From Bacteroidia bacterium (GTDB lineage: Bacteria; Bacteroidota; Bacteroidia; Bacteroidales; UBA932), in the NCBI GenBank assembly GCA_021153285.1, contig JAGKTT010000049.1, positions 1-20,033 on the forward strand: DNA of 20,033 bases, given 5' to 3'. The notes under the pieces are model-generated. The model searched no databases. It saw only the letters and a program-made list of their open reading frames with translations, and was not told the DNA's origin. Shown one piece after another: positions 15,143 to 20,033 of the stretch. The translations under genes were made by a program, and so were the position numbers. Positions within the stretch are counted from its first letter, which is position 1, and every line of letters starts with the position of its first letter.

Positions 15143-15654
15143 GAATGAACCAACATTTCGGCATTTTGTATGTCCTTCTGCTGATATGCCAGCTCATACT
15201 TTGCAATTACTCTCCGCTCGGCCCATACATTATGCTGTCGGTCCTGCCGGCAATGATATTATGCGTACCGCTGAAAATCGGCACTCCTGTCTGTATGATG
15301 ATTGCCTTTGCCAGCGGACTTGCCGTAGACTGGCTCTCTGAAGGGCTTATAGGCATCAATGCCGCATCGCTTGTTCCAGTGGCTCTGGCAAGAAAATCCA
15401 TTGCAAGAGTATTTTTCGGAGAAGACCTTCTGGCAAGAAAGGACAGCTTCTCGTTCAACAAATATGGAGCTGCCAAGATTTCAGCGGCCATTCTGACAGG
15501 GTTGACAATATTCCTCGCCATTTACATTATGCTTGACGGTGCGGGAACACGTCCTTTCCTTTTTAATCTTGCATATTTCGGAGCTTCACTCCTATGCAAC
15601 TGGATTCTCTGCCTGATCGTTACCAACATCCTTACACCGGATGACAGAAAATAG
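15139..15654 (+). CDS. mreD: Rod-shape-determining membrane protein MreD
   Basis: The 171-aa product is an integral membrane protein with about five hydrophobic segments, roughly residues 7-25, 30-48, 52-70, 113-131 and 145-165. It has the weakly conserved MreD pattern with 'ASGLAVDWLSEGLIGINAASLV' near 57-78. MreD helps stabilise the MreB-MreC-PBP2-RodA complex. The chosen ATG overlaps the mreC stop by the ATGA arrangement; a second ATG two codons later (15145) is equally possible. Its stop overlaps the Shine-Dalgarno sequence of mrdA. The identification rests on position as much as sequence because MreD diverges fast. Confidence 0.9.
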   Translation: MRMNQHFGILYVLLLICQLILCNYSPLGPYIMLSVLPAMILCVPLKIGTPVCMMIAFASGLAVDWLSEGLIGINAASLVPVALARKSIARVFFGEDLLARKDSFSFNKYGAAKISAAILTGLTIFLAIYIMLDGAGTRPFLFNLAYFGASLLCNWILCLIVTNILTPDDRK

Positions 15655-15658
15655 GAGG
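15653..15658 (+). promoter_or_regulatory. Strong Shine-Dalgarno sequence of mrdA
   Basis: AGGAGG lies 5 nt before the mrdA ATG and overlaps the mreD stop TAG (15652-15654). A full consensus site is unusual in this window, where most starts lack one, and may ensure high PBP2 translation. Confidence 0.6.
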
Positions 15659-15663
15659 CAGGA

Positions 15664-17508
15664 ATGAAGCTGAACAGAGAGAACAAACTGATCATCGGCT
15701 TATGCACAGCCGCAGCAATACTCATTGCAAAACTTTTCAGCATTCAGATTCTTGAAGACAAGTACAAGATGGATGCTGAGAATAACTCTATGGTATACTC
15801 CACCATATACCCGACCCGAGGCATCATCCACGATAGAAACGGCAATATACTCGTAGGCAACAAAGTGGCCTACGACCTTCTGGTGACCCCGAAAGAAGTG
15901 ACGGAATTCGACACGGTAGCCTTTTGCAAAGTACTGGATGTCGACATTGACTTCGTCAGAGAAAAGATGAAGGAATACTACAACAACAGAAGGCGTATCG
16001 GTTATCAGTCAGTGGTGATGCTCAAGCAGCTTCCTCCGGAGACCTATATGCGTTTCGCAGAAATGGAATACAAATTCCCGGGATTCCGAGGACAGGCCCG
16101 AAGCATCAGGGAATATCCGTTCAATGCCGGAGGTAATCTTCTGGGCTATGTTTCAGAGGTGGATGCAGCATTTCTGGCCAAACATCCTGAAGAATACAAA
16201 TCCGGAGACTATGCAGGAAAGACCGGTATAGAAGCTGCCCGCGAAAAGGAACTCAAAGGAGAAAAGGGATACAATATCTGGCTCCGTAACTCACGTAACC
16301 AGGTGGAATCCAGGTATAAGGATGGAGAACTGGACAAAGAGGCTGTTCCAGGCAAGGACATCACGACGACCATCGATGCAGAGCTCCAGCACTACGGCCA
16401 GATGCTGATGACCAATAAAGTCGGCAGCCTCGTTGCCATTGAACCTTCCACCGGTGAAATCCTTACAATGGTTTCAAGTCCAGGAATCGATGTGGAAATG
16501 CTTGCAGATATCGGAGTCCATTACAAGGATATCGCCACCAACCCTTACAAGCCGATGTTCAACAGAGCAGTTCAGGCCTCATATCCTCCGGGCTCGGTAT
16601 TCAAACTGGTAAACGGTCTGATCGGACTCGAGGAAGAAGTGCTGACTCCTAACACAATGTATCCTTGCAATATGGGATACCATTTCGGAAAGAGCAAGCT
16701 CGGATGCCACGCCCACAAATCTCCAATCAATTTCGAAGAATCCATAATGATGTCCTGCAATGCATATTATTGCTACATTCTTCGAAATCTTCTGGAAAAC
16801 CCGAAATACAAGGAAATCGACGAAGCATTCGACAAATGGAGGGAATACGTGATGAGTTTCGGCTTCGGACAGAAGCTCGGCAGTGACTTCCCTTCCGAAC
16901 TCGGAGGATTCATACCTGACTCCAAGTATTACAACAGATACTACCGCAAAGGCGGATGGAAGGCCACTACCGTCATCTCGCTATCCATCGGACAGGGAGA
17001 AATCGGATGTACACCTCTGCATCTGGCCAATCTGTGTGCGACAATTGCCAATAGAGGTTTTTATTACACCCCTCATATCATCAAGGATTCGGAGCACGTA
17101 GAGATTGATCCTAAATATAAGGAAAGACATTACACAATGGTGGACACCACGCACTTCCCGAAGGTAGTGGGAGGTATGTACAGAGCCGTTAACAGCGGAT
17201 TCGGTTCGGGAGGAACGGCCAGCATCGCAGCTGTAGAGGGTCTGGAAATATGCGGAAAGACCGGCACGGCACAGAATCCTCACGGAAATGACCACTCCGT
17301 ATTCATCTGCTTTGCCCCTAAGGACAATCCGAAGATTGCAGTGGCGGCTTACGTGGAGAATGGTGGATTCGGTGCGACCTGGGCAGCGCCGATCGCATCA
17401 CTTCTGACAGAAAAATACCTGACAGGAGAAATCAGCGAAGGGCGAAAGCCATTGGAAGAAAGGATGCTCCAGGGAAACCTGATGGACAGAGTTAAAGTCA
17501 AGAAGTAA
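15664..17508 (+). CDS. mrdA: Penicillin-binding protein 2 (elongation transpeptidase)
   Basis: The 614-aa product has a membrane anchor (about residues 8-28), a pedestal domain starting 'IYPTRGIIHDRNGNILV' (48-64), and a transpeptidase domain with S311-V-F-K314 in 'YPPGSVFKLVNG', S364-C-N366 and K532-T-G-T535. It crosslinks nascent peptidoglycan in the lateral wall as the partner of RodA. The cysteines near 335 and 348 ('YPCNMGYHFGKSKLGCHAH') lie between the first two active-site motifs, in the region where E. coli PBP2 binds zinc; whether this one does is unknown. Its stop overlaps the rodA start (TAATG at 17506-17510). The class B PBP with RodA beside it defines the elongation pair rather than the division pair FtsI/FtsW. 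Confidence 0.96.
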   Translation: MKLNRENKLIIGLCTAAAILIAKLFSIQILEDKYKMDAENNSMVYSTIYPTRGIIHDRNGNILVGNKVAYDLLVTPKEVTEFDTVAFCKVLDVDIDFVREKMKEYYNNRRRIGYQSVVMLKQLPPETYMRFAEMEYKFPGFRGQARSIREYPFNAGGNLLGYVSEVDAAFLAKHPEEYKSGDYAGKTGIEAAREKELKGEKGYNIWLRNSRNQVESRYKDGELDKEAVPGKDITTTIDAELQHYGQMLMTNKVGSLVAIEPSTGEILTMVSSPGIDVEMLADIGVHYKDIATNPYKPMFNRAVQASYPPGSVFKLVNGLIGLEEEVLTPNTMYPCNMGYHFGKSKLGCHAHKSPINFEESIMMSCNAYYCYILRNLLENPKYKEIDEAFDKWREYVMSFGFGQKLGSDFPSELGGFIPDSKYYNRYYRKGGWKATTVISLSIGQGEIGCTPLHLANLCATIANRGFYYTPHIIKDSEHVEIDPKYKERHYTMVDTTHFPKVVGGMYRAVNSGFGSGGTASIAAVEGLEICGKTGTAQNPHGNDHSVFICFAPKDNPKIAVAAYVENGGFGATWAAPIASLLTEKYLTGEISEGRKPLEERMLQGNLMDRVKVKK

Positions 17509-19034
17509 TGAGAGACACAGGAGGACATAAAGGAAGAGGTCTTGCCAAGACCATTGACTGGAAGCTGGTGATATGTTATCTGCTTCTTGTCGTGATCGGC
17601 TGGGCTAACATATATGCATCCGTACATTCATCCGAGCCGGCATCCATCTTTGATTTCGGTACTCGAAGCGGAAAGCAGTTTGTGTGGATAATCACAGCTC
17701 TGATCATTGCATCGATAATACTTTTTGCACTTAGCCCACGTATTTATGAAGGGCTATCGGTACCGATCTATCTATTTGTACTTGCGCTTCTTATCGCAGT
17801 GATATTTCTGGGAATCGAGGTAAAGGGTTCCCGGTCGTGGTTCGCTTTCGGCCCTGTCAGATTCCAGCCCGCAGAGATATCCAAGATATCCACATCCCTG
17901 CTATTGGCCACGGTAATGAGCCAGCAAGGATATAGGATCGGAAGAGCCAAGGATTTTATAACTACTGCGATGATCATCCTGCTTCCAATGATGATCATCG
18001 TCCTTCAGAGCGAGACAGGATCGGCTCTGGTATATGTAGGATTCATATTTATGCTTTACAGGGAAGGACTTTCAGGATGGCTGATTTTCCTGATCGGTAT
18101 GGCGATATTGACCTTCATCCTGACTTTGACGGCATCTCCATATGTGGCGATTCTGGTCATAATTTCCGTGGCATCTCTATGTATCTGCCTCTACTCTGGA
18201 AGATTCAAATGGTGGCTTATCATCGGTGTTCCGCTTATTGTCCTTTTCGCCTTACTCCCGTCACTTCTGGAACTTTGGAGCGCGAATCTGCTCGGCGAAG
18301 AGGGAGTTGCGGCACTTGCTGCGGCAGAGGGAGACTATCAGGCGGCAGGACTCGTGGAGCCTCTCGTAAATAGGATAAAACCTCTTTATGTGCTGCTGGG
18401 AATGACTGGATTGTCTCTGCCATTTGTGATATTTACGGCATATAGGGAAAGGAATTTATTCTCACACCTTGCCGTCATATCGATGATAGCCGGAATCGTG
18501 CTTGTTTTCTCAGCAAACTTCATATTCAACGATGTATTGCAGGACCATCAGAGAAAGCGTATCGAGGTGCTTCTGGGAATGAAGGAAGACCCGAGCGGAG
18601 TGGGTTACAATGTGAATCAGTCGAAAATTGCCATCGGCTCTGGAGGGCTCTTCGGCAAAGGATATCTGAACGGTACCCAGACCACATACGGATTCGTACC
18701 TGAGCAGAGTACCGACTTCATTTTCTGTACTATCGGGGAGGAATGGGGATTCGTGGGAACTACATCCGTAATACTCCTGTATGTATTCCTGATATGCAGG
18801 ATCATACGTAATGCAGAACGTAGTCGAGAAGCTTTTACCAGAATCTACGGCTATTGCGTGGCCTGCTGTATATTTATGCACCTCTTCATTAATATAGGTA
18901 TGACCATCGGTCTGATGCCTGTAATCGGAATCCCTCTGCCTCTTGTCAGTTACGGAGGATCTTCACTGTGGGGATTCACTGCTCTGCTGTTCATATTCAT
19001 TGCATTGGACAGAAACGAGAAGAAGTATTTCTAG
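17508..19034 (+). CDS. rodA: Peptidoglycan glycosyltransferase RodA (SEDS family)
   Basis: The 508-aa polytopic protein has the SEDS signatures: 'GIEVKGSRSWFAFGPVRFQPAEISKI' near residues 102-127, 'QSETGSALVY' near 167-176, the catalytic Asp403 in 'PEQSTDFIFCTIGEEWGF', and 'IPLPLVSYGGSS' at 475-486. It polymerises lipid II into glycan in complex with PBP2. It is about 140 residues longer than E. coli RodA (370 aa). The extra length lies mainly around residues 195-340, with added hydrophobic segments and an Ala/Glu-rich loop (about 255-285, 'NLLGEEGVAALAAAEGDYQAAG'). Last gene of the mre operon; the inverted-repeat element at 19035 begins directly after its TAG stop. Confidence 0.95.
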   Translation: MRDTGGHKGRGLAKTIDWKLVICYLLLVVIGWANIYASVHSSEPASIFDFGTRSGKQFVWIITALIIASIILFALSPRIYEGLSVPIYLFVLALLIAVIFLGIEVKGSRSWFAFGPVRFQPAEISKISTSLLLATVMSQQGYRIGRAKDFITTAMIILLPMMIIVLQSETGSALVYVGFIFMLYREGLSGWLIFLIGMAILTFILTLTASPYVAILVIISVASLCICLYSGRFKWWLIIGVPLIVLFALLPSLLELWSANLLGEEGVAALAAAEGDYQAAGLVEPLVNRIKPLYVLLGMTGLSLPFVIFTAYRERNLFSHLAVISMIAGIVLVFSANFIFNDVLQDHQRKRIEVLLGMKEDPSGVGYNVNQSKIAIGSGGLFGKGYLNGTQTTYGFVPEQSTDFIFCTIGEEWGFVGTTSVILLYVFLICRIIRNAERSREAFTRIYGYCVACCIFMHLFINIGMTIGLMPVIGIPLPLVSYGGSSLWGFTALLFIFIALDRNEKKYF

Positions 19035-19146
19035 TAAAATAACGGCAGCCGCCATACTGAAAACAACCCTTCCCAAGCAAGCTTGGGTCCCTCCCCTGCG
19101 GCCAGGGGTAGCACGGTTTTCAAATATGGCGGCTGCCGTTATTTTA
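19035..19146. repeat. 112-bp inverted-repeat element between rodA and ahcY (MITE-like or bidirectional terminator)
   Basis: Perfect 22-bp inverted arms at 19035-19056 and 19125-19146 continue, after a small internal bulge, with 7 more pairs (19058-19064 and 19116-19122). The enclosed 51 bp carries two further hairpins: CCCAAGC/GCTTGGG with a 2-nt loop and CCCCTG/CAGGGG with a 4-nt loop. The whole can fold as a long stem ending in a two-armed head, the same on either strand. It fits exactly between the rodA stop and 7 bp before the ahcY stop. The stem edge (TTATTTTA) could end transcription from both sides. Copy number elsewhere is unknown. Confidence 0.7.
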
Positions 19147-19153
19147 CAGGCGG

Positions 19154-20033
19154 TTATTCCCCGAAGAGGTAGCGATGCTGCTCCGGGGTCAGGGTATCGA
19201 TTTCGCATCCCCAGTAAGCGAGCTTGCGGCGGGCAACTTCCTGGTCGATTTCCAGAGGAACGTCATTGACCATCTGGCCTGGCTCACGGCTTATTTTCTT
19301 TGCATTTTCAGCGAGGTATCTTGCACTGAGGGCCTGGATAGCGAATGACATATCCATAATCTCGGCAGGATGTCCGTCACCGGCAGCGAGGTTCACAAGG
19401 CGTCCCTCCGCTATGATATAGATCTTATTGCCGTTCTCGAGGGTATATCCAATGATATTCTTGCGGGCAGGCTTGATATCCTTGGCGATTTCCTTAAGAC
19501 CAGCTACATCCACCTCGCAGTCGAAATGACCGGCATTGCAGCAGATGGCTCCATCCTTCATCTTGGTGAAATGGTCTTTGGTGATCACACCGTCGCATCC
19601 GGTAACAGTCACGAAGATATCTCCGAGTGCAGCAGCCTGCTCCATCTTCATCACCTTGAATCCATCCATTACAGCCTCCATTGCCTTGATAGGATCCACT
19701 TCAGTGACAATCACTTCCGCACCGAGTCCCTTGGCACGCATAGCTACTCCCTTTCCACACCAGCCGTATCCGGCCACCACGACATTCTTGCCTGCAACGA
19801 TGAGGTTTGTAGTACGGTTGATACCATCCCATACCGACTGGCCTGTACCATAACGGTTATCGAAAAGATGTTTGCAGTCAGCATTGTTCACAAGCATCAT
19901 AGGGAACTTGAGAGCCTTTGCATTATTGAGTTGAACAAGTCTGAGGATACCTGTGGTGGTTTCCTCACAACCTCCGATAACGCCAGGGATAAGATCCTGA
20001 TACTCAGTATGCATCAGGTTCACCAAGTCGCCA
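19154..20033 (-). CDS. ahcY: S-adenosylhomocysteinase, C-terminal part (5' end outside window)
   Basis: The last 292 codons are visible; the start is beyond the right edge. It has 'LIPGVIGGCEETTTG', then 'NNADCKHLFDNRYGTGQSVWDGI' (catalytic region), the NAD-binding loop 'VVVAGYGWCGKGVAMRAKGLGAEVIVTEVDP', 'NAGHFDCEVD' and 'AEGRLVNLAAGDGHPAEIMDMSF'. It hydrolyses S-adenosylhomocysteine to adenosine and homocysteine, recycling the product of methyltransferases such as PrmC. The glycine loop (GYGWCGKG) and the end ('LTPEQHRYLFGE') match the short archaeal/Thermotoga-like class, not the class ending in PDHYRY whose tail reaches into the neighbouring subunit's NAD site. Convergent with rodA across the inverted-repeat element. 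Confidence 0.95.
   Translation of the reverse strand, partial: GDLVNLMHTEYQDLIPGVIGGCEETTTGILRLVQLNNAKALKFPMMLVNNADCKHLFDNRYGTGQSVWDGINRTTNLIVAGKNVVVAGYGWCGKGVAMRAKGLGAEVIVTEVDPIKAMEAVMDGFKVMKMEQAAALGDIFVTVTGCDGVITKDHFTKMKDGAICCNAGHFDCEVDVAGLKEIAKDIKPARKNIIGYTLENGNKIYIIAEGRLVNLAAGDGHPAEIMDMSFAIQALSARYLAENAKKISREPGQMVNDVPLEIDQEVARRKLAYWGCEIDTLTPEQHRYLFGE

Noticed and set aside
1..20033. tRNA, rRNA, CRISPR arrays, prophage or transposase genes
   Set aside because: No cloverleaf with a T-arm, no regularly spaced repeats and no integrase or transposase product was seen on either strand.

Overview
The window looks like chromosomal housekeeping DNA from a member of the Bacteroidota, most likely Bacteroidales. 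The evidence is the upstream elements resembling the Bacteroidota promoter (TTTG about 20-22 bp before TAnnTTTG), mostly absent Shine-Dalgarno sequences, Bacteroidota-style protein variants (a PqqL-type M16 protein, a zinc-finger-less TopA, a long RodA) and a base composition near 45-50% GC. The genus cannot be fixed from the sequence alone.

Layout. Positions 1-1008 (minus) hold the 5' part of an M16-like protein that lacks the zinc motif. It is divergent from a two-gene plus-strand unit at 1109-3922: a secreted, Ala-rich TPR protein and a U32-family protein resembling RlhA. A lipoprotein gene of unknown function (3919-5127, minus) converges on that unit. Next comes a 265-bp spacer (5128-5392) with an operator-like inverted repeat, a terminator and two adjacent hairpins that may be an RNA element. 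Upstream on the minus strand is a peptidoglycan-linked unit transcribed ponA (PBP1A) to ddl to prmC. The ddl gene is broken by an internal deletion of roughly 90-100 codons plus a frameshift. topA (plus) diverges from ponA. An Lrp/AsnC regulator (plus) follows topA and converges on ispD (minus). ispD diverges from a compact elongasome operon, mreB-mreC-mreD-mrdA-rodA (13294-19034, plus). A 112-bp element with 22-bp perfect inverted termini fills the gap between rodA and the partial S-adenosylhomocysteinase gene (minus) at the right edge.

How the genes fit together. Much of the window serves cell-wall growth. Ddl would make D-Ala-D-Ala, PBP1A polymerises and crosslinks glycan, and MreBCD with PBP2 and RodA forms the lateral-wall synthase. 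IspD makes isoprenoid precursors that feed the undecaprenyl carrier. TopA, PrmC, the U32 protein and AhcY are general housekeeping.

No undescribed multi-gene system is evident. The points most worth checking are the disrupted ddl, the structured element at 19035-19146, the hairpin-rich spacer after prmC, the non-catalytic M16 protein, and several clean inverted repeats at promoters and shared stop codons.
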